From Triticum aestivum (Eukaryota; Streptophyta; Magnoliopsida; Poales; Poaceae): a stretch of 64,000 nucleotides of DNA. This document shows positions 31,871-43,440 of the stretch, in pieces; position 1 is the first letter of the stretch, and every line of letters begins with the position of its first letter. The stretch spans positions 203,874,113-203,938,112 of the forward strand of contig NC_057810.1 of NCBI RefSeq assembly GCF_018294505.1, given 5' to 3'. The notes under the pieces were generated by a model. It saw only the letters and a program-made list of their open reading frames with translations, did not search any database and was not told where the DNA came from. Position numbers and translations under genes: made by a program.

Positions 31871-32233
31871 GACCAGTGCAGAGCGCGGTCACGTTCTCCG
31901 CGCGGCCATACGGACCATCGCTTCGCCTGAGGTCGCCTATCATGGCTGCCACCAGCGTCGGCAGGAACGACTCGCCGATGGCACCCGAGGACTCCACAGG
32001 TGATTTGCTATACTGCTTCGTGAGTCGTGAGTCTGTACATGCTGCTTCGTGCATGTGGTTTGTACATCTGTTATGGTCGACGAACTAGCCTTTGCTCAGC
32101 TTCTCTACTAGCTATCTCTTATTGTTCAATATTTTCAGTATCGTCTAGGCTAGGAGAGGTCAAGATCAACCTGGACGGCACTGGTGTTGCAAACTACAGC
32201 ATAGGGATATCGTTCTTGGATTACATCCTTGAT
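31747..32233 (+). pseudogene. Imidazoleglycerol-phosphate dehydratase (histidine biosynthesis) gene fragment
   Basis: Exon 1 (ATG 31747 to 31999) encodes two MDDVD units, a basic stretch and MAATSVGRNDSPMAPEDST, which resembles the plant IGPD region after the plastid transit peptide. A canonical GT at 32000 and an AG ending at 32138 bound an intron. Exon 2 (32139-32233) continues in frame with GEVKINLDGTGVANYS and FLDYILD, ending at a GTGAGT donor. In plant IGPD the last block is FLDHMLD and its histidine binds the catalytic metal; here it is Tyr. About ten residues between GEVK and the INLDGTGV block are missing. Later exons are absent. This is a captured, non-functional fragment. IGPD dehydrates imidazoleglycerol phosphate in the plastid histidine pathway. 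Confidence 0.85.
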
Positions 32234-33860
32234 GTGAGTATGGTTTACTCCTCATGTCAGTAGTTGTGGATTCAGGATTTTTTGTAGACAATATATCTTC
32301 CTCATATTTCTTCCATTTTTTGTAGCTATTTTTTTCCACCTAGGATTTTTTTAAAGCAAGAATGTGATTTCTATGCCATCTGCGTGAAGAAGACAAAACA
32401 AAATAAAATCTTAACTCGAACCCACGAAATGGCAGGTAGTGTTCTGAATTTGCGTTGGTCAAAACCTTTATATGGAGGGCATTCTTAGTAGAATTGGGGT
32501 GCATAGTTGCATACACGACTGTTACAGGTGATGTTGTAGAAAAGTCTGCTGCCTTTCAAGTTGCATCGTACGTGTTACAGGTGATGTTGAGCAATTGAGA
32601 TGGGAATTCCATTTGATTTTTCTTTCCGAAGTGTGATGTGATCCATGCAAAATTGTTACTACTCTTCTTCTTCTTAACTAATGTTTGTAGATCTATTTAA
32701 TGGGTTTAAAACTGATCTTATTACGTGATGTTGAGCAATTGCGAGGGTCCCATCTTCTTTGGCGTATGTTCAATTGCTCATACCCTTTCCATTTGTAGAC
32801 CTGTTTAATGGGTTTAAAACTGATCTTATTAGGTGGAAGCTGATTCACTTATGTCAGTAATGTTTGCAAAATTTAGTCTTGGGGGGAATTAGAGGATCGA
32901 GTAGGCTTGCCCTTCAATCCAACTGTTCTTAGATTTTAGTGCCCACGAAAGTATCAAAAGAATGTAGCTGCAAGCTGAAAAAGTTATGTGAACTGTACTT
33001 CAGATGAACACGGACATCTCTCTATTTCTAGAATGTTGCCATCTTGCTTTATGCAAAATGAACTATTGTACTTTGTAAAACTGAAATTTGTGCAATGGTT
33101 GTTGACTACCAAATTTTGATTAAAGGCTTTCTATTTTGTGTCTCCCCTGTGAACAATAATGAAGATGATTCTGTGCAATTATTTGAGTTGATTCATCGTG
33201 GCTTATTTTTTTTATTGTCATATGCAGTACAAAATATCAAAGTTCTACATTTACTGCCTCCGATACATAAATATATCTTGGAAGTGCATTTGCATCTTAT
33301 ATCTGTGTGTGTATCCTACATTCTATAGAGAGAGAAAACAGTTGCATAAATGCAATGAGTAAAAGCCTAGAAAACTTTCATTCTGCCCTGCTATTTTTTT
33401 AGCACTTATGTGGAATTCAGAATGTAGACATTGTTTTCTTGCAGTGTAACCAAAGTCTATGGATCTGTCAAAGGGTCTTGCTGCATATGGTCATTGTTGT
33501 ATTGTTGGAGAGCTGGAAGCAGAATCATAGGAGATGCTGCACAATATGAGGAATGACGGTAAAGGCTTTGAACTGTGATGACAATGATGCCCGATATTAC
33601 CATTAGTATATTCTCATCAAAGGTAACCTGTAATTTTTGCTATGACATGGATTTTCTATTGTGAGGGGTGTCTTTCATGAAGAATGTGATTTCTGCATGA
33701 TACAATGTTGTTAGAACGCAGAGATTCTATGCAAGGACTGACATTTAAGAAGGATGTAGTAACAGGTAAACCTTGATGAATATTTTAACTTTCCGTGAGG
33801 ATCTTTTCATTCAGCACATACATGTGTTGAGTTCTTCTTGTGTTTAGAAGTAAGAGGTGC
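32234..33860. other. AT-rich stretch without recognised gene
   Basis: It follows the IGPD exon 2 donor and looks like intron sequence. A duplicated phrase (TTTAATGGGTTTAAAACTG) occurs near 32696 and 32805. I see no coding exon of IGPD in it. The ORF at 33095-33328 is hydrophobic and unsupported. Confidence 0.55.
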
Positions 33861-33863
33861 AGC

Positions 33864-34200
33864 ATGCCGGACGTCCTTGCGGGAGTAGTCGAGGAGTATC
33901 TCCGTAGCGATTTGGATGTACAGAGTTTATGATATAGAGACCTTTTTTGTACTGACTATTTAGTTTTCTCCTTCAGGTGCCTTGTTCTTACAGGATTTCA
34001 GAGAGTATGGACCACCGTATGGCCGAAGAAGATGCCATTCTTGACTGTCATTGTCCTTAGTGTGTTGCTGCTATTTTCCTGGACGGTAATCTGTGCACTG
34101 CCGAGACCTCGGTCTGACCAATGTAGGGGCCTTCTGATCAATTGTCCGCAGTCGTTGGAATATTTTTCTCCATGCCCGTTTTGTCGCTCAAATTTCTGAT
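33864..34200 (+). pseudogene. Unidentified exon-like pieces
   Basis: ATG at 33864 opens 22 codons (MPDVLAGVVEEYLRSDL). After a TCTTACAG acceptor-like site (about 33993), a frame from about 33997 reads a hydrophobic segment, PFLTVIVLSVLLLFSWTVI, followed by several cysteines, ending with a TGA near 34198. One transmembrane segment is likely. I do not recognise the source gene, and chance cannot be excluded. Confidence 0.3.
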
Positions 34201-34673
34201 TTTATCTAGGTAGGAGTTCTGATGAATTTACTCTTCTCCATCATGCGTTCTGAGGGTAGAATTTCATGGTAGTTCTCCGAAGCTGCTTGGCAAGAAAATG
34301 ATTGCACTTCTCAACTGACCAGTTATGAGATTTTTGTGCACCATGTTTTGTCGATTCACCTAATGCAGGCAGTAGTCATTTATTAGAGAACATGTTTCCT
34401 AAAGGACGAGAAAGTAAATTGAACGTGTGCATTATTTTTATTCCTTCTTCAAAAGGTTTAGATGTAAATTACAATTTGTTCAAGGTGGGGAACAATAAAT
34501 TGGATGGTATTGCTTTGAATTTAATTCAATTTAGAGAACAATGTTTAGTGTCATATTTCTATTATTTTTTCATTTGCTTTGCACAAGATTACTAATTAAA
34601 GAACCCCTTATGTTCAGAATTATAAGATGTTCTAACGTTTTTCTGATTCGGATGTATATAGACGCATTTTAAT
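34201..34673. other. AT-rich stretch without recognised gene
   Basis: Nothing is supported here. The ORF at 34392-34595 is AT-rich and resembles no family. Confidence 0.5.
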
Positions 34674-34997
34674 GTGCTTGCTCACTCATTCGGTATGTAT
34701 GTAGTCCATATTGAAATATCTTATAATGGTGACGGAGGGTTTACTGTACTGGAATATGCGCCAGATAGAGTCGCCTCCGCCGAGTCTGATGTGCCTGCCA
34801 AGAAGATGGGTTCAAGCATGGCTGATGTGTTGCGAGCAAAATCATGGGCATGCCCGACTATCCTCCTTCAGGGTGCCTTGAATTTTTGGAATATCAAACT
34901 GGAATCAAGTAGCAATACACTATTGTCCATATCAAAGACCAATGAATTGCATTTTGTTTTTTTTTACTCGTTGTACAAGAGTATTTGCTTCTCTTAA
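34674..34997 (+). pseudogene. Unidentified captured coding fragment
   Basis: A 107-codon frame has normal codon composition in its middle. It includes DGGFTVLEYAPDRVASAESD and AKKMGSSMADVLRAK, after which it becomes AT-rich and low-complexity. The composition break near 34870 and the GC-richer middle look like an exon inside intron sequence. I cannot name the gene. Confidence 0.35.
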
Positions 34998-35608
34998 AAA
35001 TTATGTAAGTTGCTAGCTTCATGTTAGGCTCATCGATTCTTTTAATTGTGTGGTATGTTGTCAAATTTTTGTTGTTTGATTTATGTTTTTGTCGTAACAT
35101 CAGCCTTCCATACGTCTAATTGATGTTTGGATGAAATACAAAATAGAGGGCATGCACTCAGATAGATTTGGTATAAAAATATTCCGAAGACATGGATCCA
35201 TCACCTGCTGCTTGTTCATTCATTTGCTCATGAACTCGCTGCTTCGCCGGAAGCAGCTAGAAGGCATGGATCCATCAGGGAAGAGTAGAGGAAGAGCATC
35301 GAAAGGAGGATGCATAAGGTAGTGGCAGCAGTAGGTAGCCTTCTAATCCAGCATTGTTCATTAGAAGATTATTGTTGCGAGAGCATAAAAAGCTGGTGCT
35401 GGAAGTTCCAGCGAGTAACTTTTCCAGCAATAATCTAACAAGATTGAACTAGCTTGTATCAACGCATACATGCAATGATAAGTCATGTGTATTGTTCCTC
35501 CATTGGTTAATTTAAAAGTTTATTTTGCAGTTGTAAACTCGGCATGATCTTTTCTTGCCTCTTCTCCATAGGATTTGCTTGGTAATATTTATGTCCCCAT
35601 TGCATGTT
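34998..35608. other. Stretch without recognised gene, left of the gap
   Basis: A partly repeated phrase (CATGGATCCATCA) occurs at 35192 and 35266. No gene is supported. Confidence 0.5.
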
Positions 35609-35982
35609 NNNNNNNNNNNNNNNNNNNNNNNNNNNNNNNNNNNNNNNNNNNNNNNNNNNNNNNNNNNNNNNNNNNNNNNNNNNNNNNNNNNNNNNNNNNN
35701 NNNNNNNNNNNNNNNNNNNNNNNNNNNNNNNNNNNNNNNNNNNNNNNNNNNNNNNNNNNNNNNNNNNNNNNNNNNNNNNNNNNNNNNNNNNNNNNNNNNN
35801 NNNNNNNNNNNNNNNNNNNNNNNNNNNNNNNNNNNNNNNNNNNNNNNNNNNNNNNNNNNNNNNNNNNNNNNNNNNNNNNNNNNNNNNNNNNNNNNNNNNN
35901 NNNNNNNNNNNNNNNNNNNNNNNNNNNNNNNNNNNNNNNNNNNNNNNNNNNNNNNNNNNNNNNNNNNNNNNNNNNNNNNNNN
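35609..35982. other. Assembly gap (N run)
   Basis: There are 374 undetermined bases. The flanks are inside the Helitron and resemble no known repeat, so the missing content is unknown. Confidence 0.99.
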
Positions 35983-36101
35983 GTCACGGTCAAGAGACAT
36001 TAGATCTGCCTTTTCGGCTCGGGGGGAGTCACGGTCAGCGTCAGCACAAACACGGGGGAGGGGGAGGGGATCACGGCTGAGAGTGGGGCAGTTGGCGGGG
36101 C

Positions 36102-36203
36102 GAAGAACATAGGGCGCCATGGCGAAGGTGAGGTGGGCGTCATCTGATTTTAAAGGGTAAAGAACATAGGGCACTATGTCGAAGGTGAGGTGGGCGTCAT
36201 CCG
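36102..36203. repeat. 58-bp direct repeat, two units
   Basis: GAAGAACATAGGGCGCCATG (36102) recurs as AAAGAACATAGGGCACTATG (36160). Each copy continues with CGAAGGTGAGGTGGGCGTCAT. Confidence 0.85.
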
Positions 36204-37453
36204 GTGGCAGGAAAAGGGAAGGGTGTGTCGTCGGGTGGGGTTTTTGTGTTAGGCCCATGTGTTTGAGATAACATGGTGAGTAGTTTGGAAAACAATATTT
36301 CTCCTCCACATATGGTCTGGATTTGGGGAGCTTGAACTGTCAGACGGTTGAACTTTCGGAGCCTGTTGAGTGCCCGTTTGATGTCTGAACATGCCCAGAC
36401 GTATGAGGAAGAAATGAGCTTCGACCTTGGAGCCAAATTTAATCATTTGTTTGATTCATTTATATGTACTGTAGCTCGTAGCAACGTTAGTACTACCACG
36501 TCGGTTAGGTGTATTTATTTATTCAGCATGATCTACTATTAGGGCAGGCTATACATCATCTCCTATCGTTTCATCAAGACCAGCAAACGAGGACATCACC
36601 TTTTGTATTACCGTCTCATTTATTTTTGTTAATACAGGAGGGGCGCATGGACATCATGGGAGGGGGGGACCGCAGTGAGAGCAAGATGCATGCTGAATGC
36701 CATGGCATCGAGGAAAGTTGACAGTGAGAAGCAGTGGCGCGGAGGGCAGGGTCGGTTGGGATGAGATGTGAGTGTGAGCGTTGTGTCATGCGGTGAGAGA
36801 GTGAATTGCTTTTTAAAAGATAAGATAGGTTATTTGTTTTTTTAGGGAAAATAGACTGTTTGCTATGAGAGAATATCACTTACTATTTTTTACATAATGA
36901 AAATTATCGCAAATCCTAACAAGTAATTTTTTAAGAATAATTACAAATAAGTAATTTACAGTAAGCCTACATGTTATCAAAATTGGGATGCAACTCGTTC
37001 TACTAAAAAGCATGATGCCACTCATTCTAACTAAAAACGGCCATATGTTTGCATCATATATGAGCTTATTTTATTTTTTAATATATGTTTTACCTTTATA
37101 GATTGGAGAAAACCCGATGACTTCGGATGATGCTTTGAAAATGTTGACTGATAAAGTTACTAAAACTATGTTGGACTCAAAACTAATCGAGTTTTAGACA
37201 ATTAGGAAAGATGCATGCGAATAATTCTTCTTCTTTTGTATACATGCTACACATGATAATACAAAGGGTGTATTTTTATATATGTTTATTTTTGCATATT
37301 ATGATAAAGATGGAGACCGACTATGTAGACGTTCAAAAAGAATATATCAACAAGTGTCCCAAGCCAATGTCATTGAAAGGGGCCAAAAATGCACCAAGTT
37401 TTATACAACAATGCAAGTATACATATTTAATCAAAAAATAAATAAATAAAAAG
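36204..37453. other. Helitron 3' part without recognised gene
   Basis: A CCTTTATAG acceptor-like site near 37100 precedes a short frame, MTSDDALKMLTDKVTKTML (from about 37117), ending at TAG 37196. A second frame at 37211-37441 includes METDYVDVQKEYINKC. Both may be exon pieces of an unidentified gene. The remainder is AT-rich. Confidence 0.4.
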
Positions 37454-37484
37454 GCCCGTGGCAACGCACGGGCATTCTACTAGT
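37454..37484 (+). other. Helitron 3' terminal hairpin and CTAGT end
   Basis: GCCCGTG (37454-37460) pairs with CACGGGC (37467-37473) around a six-base loop. CTAGT lies six bases downstream. This arrangement is a diagnostic Helitron 3' end. Confidence 0.88.
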
Positions 37485-39864
37485 ATACCATAATGTATGA
37501 ATGAAGGTGCTCAATTTGTAGTAACGAGCGGTATTTCGGTTTACCCAAATCCTTCATTTTAAACTCCGTCATTTAGATGATTACATGTGTCGCCATTGCA
37601 GACACACAAACATGGATAATCATCATTGTAGGAGTAATCCTTGTGTATAAGGATCTCACTATGTCAGTTGTACCATATGTATTGACAATAATAACCCGTA
37701 TGGCGACTTACTGAATTTACACAATGTATGTTGCTTTTTGTATTTCGATTCAGAATTGAGATTCCATCAGGAATCAATCATATATGTCTGAATCTAGTGA
37801 TTCACATTGATATGTAATCACTACATCTATCAACTGCAGAGATAGATGATTTTGTACTGCCAATGATATAAGTTATCAGAATGAGATTCCACCTCTGGAG
37901 AATAGTTGGGTATCTGCGTGAACCCTTGTGCTACAATACTTGATCTTTGTTTCACCACCTCGTTATTCTCAATTCTTTTTCAGAAGAAAACTGGTGTAGG
38001 TATTGCTTATGCATACCTTCCCATTATTGAGCAAGATCATTTCTACCTAGATTATACCCTTTACTTGAGTTCAGTCCGAGTGTTGTTCACACTTTGCCAT
38101 GGCCATGGTCTTTGGATCTGAATCATTTGAAACGTTTTTGCAATCTAGTTGAGAAATGTATGTCGACAATTGTAGACTTTCGGTTATATGATTCTCCAGA
38201 ATCTATATATCAATATATAGTTGATGGAAAATATCATTATCCATGTTGACTTCTCGTGATTTCCTAATGCGATTGAGTCGGATATTCTGATGTCTCGGTC
38301 ATTGTGTGCACTATGACCTGGGTTGGTGGAGGTTTCCCGTCCACTGGGTGTATACTACCCATTAGGTGTCTGTCAACGTGAAGTTGACTTGCATTTACTA
38401 ATTCATAGGCCTTGATATCCTTACTTGCGAGAAGCTGAATCCTGATGTACTTCTGCCATACATCTCCCCCTGTTGCTTTGAACGGGGAGCGGAGTGGATT
38501 TTGTTGGTACCTCCACTCTTTCAGGCGTACTTTTGCAGGATTGTAGGATTGTGTGACACCTTTATAGTCAGTAAATGAATCTGGCAGGTTATTTGCAATG
38601 TGTTGCAAATCTTCTGAACATGTGGTTCAGATCTTTGAGTACGTGGATTTGAGGCAGAAATGTGTAGAACATTCCACTAATTTCCTGGCATTCTTTATGG
38701 TACTTGAATTCTACCCCTAATGCCTGGAAAAATTCCTCGATGTATCAGCATACTAGCCTAGAATAACTCCCCATGAGAGGGGCTTGAGGTATTGACGGAA
38801 ATACATTTATTCCTCACATAGATCCCACATATATGTTGAGGGGCCAATGATGTATGCCAGGGTGGTGAATCGGTGTATAACCGAATTACCGCAGATAGAA
38901 AATACTTGCTAGATATCCACATATCAAAGATAGAGAGGAATAATATTATGCAGTTCTGTCATGAGCGTGTAAAACTGCATGACTCCAACGTAAAGTTGAC
39001 AAGTTGCAATTCCAAAGTAAAGATAATGCAATGAGCTTAACTCTTTGGATAGGATTCTACCAAACCATTTTGAGTCTAGACCTTAGGACAAATTGCTAAA
39101 CTCAATCCAAGGGCCATAGAGAAGGCACTCAAGGAGAATTCTGCAATGTTATCTATTCGATTTGCTTGAAATCGATGTCAGGATAATGAGCCAATGGTTT
39201 CGTGTGAATAAAACACACACTTAAGACCATCATGTAGATATGTCTTTTAGAACCATGGAATACCTAAATAGTCTAGTCAATGGATAGGAAGAGCCACTTA
39301 CCTCAACTTGATGCATTCAAGGAGTCTGAGTGGTTCAACGTAGACTTTAAGGTGAGCGAGCCTTAAACTTAGCTTCCCTGTGTCACTTGTAGTGCACATA
39401 AAATCCAAATTGTGTTAGAATTTAGTGTCATAATAATCATAAACTATCAGAATTGCTGATAGTTTCGGTTTCAACCCAATGTCTCGATGACCAAGGCGAG
39501 TATGCCAAGTTTTTCATGTACAAGACATTTTGGAAAACTATCTTGGGCGCAACATGTGCTACGGGTTTTGTAGTATGTGTAATACAATCCAGATGATACA
39601 TAGAGAATGTGCTTGCCATATTCATTGCATATGGTAAAGAGAATGTATTTCTCTTTCTTGTCAGCATAAGTTTCGCTATGGAAACCATTTTGACGAATAT
39701 CTCTATAGCTTAGTAGGGTATGAGTTAAACATGGGAAGCAATGAAGCATCTCGACGTTACTAGAGTACCCCCAGGGATAGTAAATATGACCCGAGTTGAG
39801 CCAACAAATCTCATCGCGTCTAGCGATTTTAAAATATCTCCTTTCTCTCAATGAGAGTGGAAAC
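37485..39864 (-). pseudogene. Copia unit C: pre-integrase, integrase and RT (decayed)
   Basis: On the minus strand this holds, in order, a pre-integrase region (39851-39471: YFKIARRDEICWLNSGHIYY, ETYADKKEKYILFTICNEYGK, SSGLYYTYYK), a decayed integrase, and the integrase-RT linker (38608-38264: QHIANNLPDSFTDYKGVT, then LASKDIKAYELVNA). RT remnants lie near 38130-37950. The style is of the SIRE/Maximus-like Copia group. It matches 41081-43440 along its length. Gag is absent, and the LTR at 39865 directly adjoins the pre-integrase part. Confidence 0.82.
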
Positions 39865-40067
39865 TGTGAAGATTGAGATCGAGAAGAATCAATGATGAAC
39901 AGTAATCTTGAACTCCTTTCTTTATTGATGATGACGAAAGTATATATACAGTGCGAGGAGTCATGTCCTATGGAGGGGCCGCGTCGAGCGGACGCGAAAC
40001 TAAGGCGGTAACTATGACGGTTGCCAAACTAAGCAGAGATTATTAGGATTATAATTAATCCTTAACA
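39865..40067 (-). repeat. Short LTR shared by Copia units B and C
   Basis: The minus strand begins TGTTAAGGATTAATTAT and ends CAATCTTCACA. It includes a TATATATAC box near 39947 and a TAAAGAAAGG element. It matches 62018-62215 almost throughout. At about 203 bp it is very short for a Copia with gag and pol. Confidence 0.85.
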
Positions 40068-43000
40068 CTCCCCCCTAATATATGCTTGTTTTTGTGAATG
40101 CTCCATCATCTTGATAAAGACTCCTCCAAGTATGTATATCTTTAAGAATGTTCATCATCTTCAACTTGAGAAAGTCTCCTCGAAAAACCGTGTGGGAAAA
40201 ATGTGAGGAGATAGGTGTTTGATATGTTGCCAAAAATCCTTCAACCCCAGTGGGAAAAATGAGGAGAAAATTATGCAACATATAATGGTTATTGTCTCTT
40301 CCAACTCAATACAAGAAAACTCATAGAATCAAGAGGACAATAAATATGTCGTATATACTTTCCTAAAAAACCCGGTGGGGAAAACTGAAAGTATGACATA
40401 TGATCTCATGTTGATATTCCTCGTTAAAAACCTTTATGAGAACCCGTATAGTAAACTCATGAAGGGAAAAGGAGTATAATATGATGCATTGAACAGGAAC
40501 AATTTAGGAAGATACTCCCCCTGATTCTTGCAAATTCCAAAGTCGTCACATACTAATTCCATGAACATGTTTCTAGAATGTAAAAGTTGGTAGAGACTTG
40601 GTGAACAAATCAGTTACACGATTTGACTTGCAAGATATGCAATATAAAGATATTGCTTGTTAGTAACCTGTTTGCATCCAGGCAACACAAGCAACATTAG
40701 CTTTGAGATAATGGTTGGTGGATGTAGCCATGAGGTCTGTTTGAAGACTCTTCATGAGAGGGCTACCACACCTAGTAGGAACACTAAGCTTGTCTACGAT
40801 TCGACATAGTGGGGATCTGATTGATGTATCCAATGATATCGGTGTTCACATTTCTGTGAAACTAAAAAAACCAGGACAAGATATTTGATGCCTTGAAGAT
40901 ATCAAAAGATATTCTTGAGTACCAACCAATTATGTTTGGTGGATCCAATGGCATTATGGAACATCGAGTCCCAATATCTCATTTCCATCATCTCTTGGTC
41001 TAAATAGACCTTTCTCTATGGATGGATAAGATTTGTCCACAATGAATTTTCCAATATATTTTGGATATAGACAATATAGTATACCATAATGTATGAATGA
41101 AGGTGCTCAAGTTGTAGTAACGAGCGGTATTTTGGTTTACCCAAATCCTTCATATTAAACTCTGTCATTTAGATGATTACATGTGTCTTCATTGCAGACA
41201 CACAAACATGGATAATCATCATTGTAGGAGTAATCCTTGTGTATAAGGATCTCACTACGTCAGTTGTACCATATGTGCCGACAATATTAAGTCGTATGGT
41301 GACTTACTGATTTTACACAATGTATGTTGCATTTTGTATTTCGATTCAAATTGAGATTCCATCGGGAATCAATCATAGATGTGTGAATCTAGTGATCCAC
41401 ATGGATATGTAATCACTTCATCTATCAGCTGCAGAGATAGATGATTTTGTACTGCCAATGATATAAGTTATCGGAAAGAGATTCCACCTTTGGAGAATAG
41501 TTGGGTATCTGCGTGAACCCTTGTGTTACAATACTTGCTCTTTGTTTCACCACCTCTTTGTTCTCAATTCTGTTTCCAGAAGAAAACTGGTTTAGGTATT
41601 GCTTATGAATACCTTCTCATTATTGAGCAAGATTATTTCTACCTAGATTATACCCTTTGCTTGAGTTCAGTCCGAGTATTGTTCACACTTTGCCATGACC
41701 ATGGTCTTTGGATCTGAATCACTTGAAAGGTTTTTTCAATCTAGTTGAGAAATGTATGTCGACAATTGTAGACTTCCGGTTATATGTTTCTCCAAAATCT
41801 ATATATCAATATATAGTTGATGGAAATATCGTTACCCATAGTGACTGCTCGCGATTTCCCAATGTGATTGAGTCGGGTATTCCGATGTCCCAGTCATTTT
41901 GTGCACTATGACCTAGGTTGGTGGAGGTTTCCCGTCCACTGGGTGTATACTACCCATCAGGTGTCTGTCAATGTGAAGTTGACTTGCATTTACTGATTCA
42001 CAGGCCTTGATATCCTTGCTCGCGAGGAGCTGAATCCTGATGTACTATTGTCGTACTTCTCCCCCTGTTGCTTTGAACAGGGAGTTGAGGTGTTTTAGTT
42101 GGTACCTCCACTCTTTCCAACATATTTTTCAGGATTGTAGGATTGTATGACACCTTTATAGTCAGTAAATGAATCTGGCAGGTTATTTGCAATATGTTGC
42201 AATGAACGCATGGTTCAGATTCTTTGAGTACGTGGATTTGAAGCAGAAATGTGTTGAACATTCCACTAATTTCCTGGCATTCTTTATGGTACTTGAAATC
42301 TCCCCCTAATGCCTGGAAATGTTCCTCATTGAATTAGCATACTGGCCTTGAATAACTCCCCATGCGAGGGGCTTGAGGTATTGAGGAAATACAGTTATTC
42401 CTCACATAGATCTCAACTATATGTTGAGGGGCCAATGATGTATGCCGGGTGGTGATATCGGTATGCAACCGAATTACCGCAGATAAGAAATACTTGGTAG
42501 ATATCCACATATCAAAGATAGAGGGGAATAATATTATGCAGTTCTGTCATGAGCGTGTAAAACTGCATGACTCCAACGTAAAGTTGGCAAGTTGCAATTC
42601 CAAAGTAAAGATAATGCAATGAGCTTAACTCTTTGGATAGGATTCTACCTAACCATTTTGAGTCTAGACCTTAGGACAAATTGCTAAACTTCAATCTGAG
42701 GGCCATAAAGAAGGCACTCAAGGAGAATTCTGCAATGCTATACATTTGATTTGCTTGAAATCGATGTCAGGATAATGAGCCAATGGTTTCGTGTGAATAA
42801 AGCACACACTTAAGACCATCATGGAGATATGTCTTTTAGAACCATGGAATACCTGAATAGTCTAGTCAATGGATGGGAAGAGCCATTTACCTCAACTTGA
42901 TGCATTCAAGGAGTCTGAGTGGTTCAGCATAGACTTTAAGGTGTGCGAGCCTTAAAATTAGCTTCTCTGTGTCACTTGTAGTGCACATAAAATTCAAATG

Positions 43001-43440
43001 GTGTTAGAATTTAGCATCATACTAATCATAAACTATTAGAATTGCTGATAGTTTTGGTTTCAACCCAATGTCTCGATGACCAAGGCGAGTATGCCAAGTT
43101 TTTCATGTACAAGACATTTTGGAAAACTATCTTGGACGCAACATCTGCTACGAGTTTTGTAGTATGTGTAGTACAGTCCAAATGTTACATAGAGAATGTG
43201 TTGCCATATCCGTTGCATATGGTAAAGAGAATGTATTTCTCTTTCTTGTCAGCATAAGTTTCGCTATGGAAACCATTTTGACGAATATCTCTATAGCTTA
43301 GTAGGGTACGAGTTAAACTTGGGAAGCAATGAAGAATCTCGACGTTACTCGAGTACCCACAGGGATAGTAAATATGACTCGAGTTGAGCCAACAAATACC
43401 TCATCGCGTCTAGCGATTTTAAAATATCTACTTTCTCTCA
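40068..43440 (-). pseudogene. Copia unit B: pol region (decayed)
   Basis: From right to left on the minus strand are the pre-integrase (43440-43030), integrase remnant, integrase-RT linker (42261-41998: LERVEVPTKTPQLP), RT remnant (about 41730-41560), and RNase H to the 3' end (41080-40079), with a polypurine tract at 40068. It duplicates units at 37485-39864 and 27114-28206 with an offset of about 3596 in the first case. It lacks the MITE and the Helitron and so serves as the empty-site reference. Frames are broken at many points. Confidence 0.85.

Larger units (their letters stand above)
28207..37484. mobile_element. Non-autonomous Helitron carrying host gene fragments
   Basis: The left end reads TCTCTACTTCTAATGGAGC (28207). 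The right end has a GCCCGTG/CACGGGC hairpin (37454-37473), six bases, then CTAGT (37480-37484). TC at one end, hairpin and CTRRT at the other, with no TSD or terminal inverted repeats, fit a Helitron. The flanks are one Copia sequence cut in two, and the related copy reads straight through at 41079-41081 (AATATAGTATACC). Because T is shared, the exact border is uncertain by one base, and the target appears as G^T rather than the usual A^T. No Rep/helicase is present. Contents: ABC1-type kinase piece, LINE, IGPD piece and unidentified exon-like pieces. Confidence 0.85.

Noticed and set aside
31674..32054. Minus-strand ORF with repeated GSVAAAAS units
   Set aside because: It is the reverse reading of the 66-bp coding repeat. 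The plus strand has the IGPD frame, splice sites and start codon.
35512..36309. ORFs running through the N run
   Set aside because: They consist mostly of undetermined residues and are produced by the gap.
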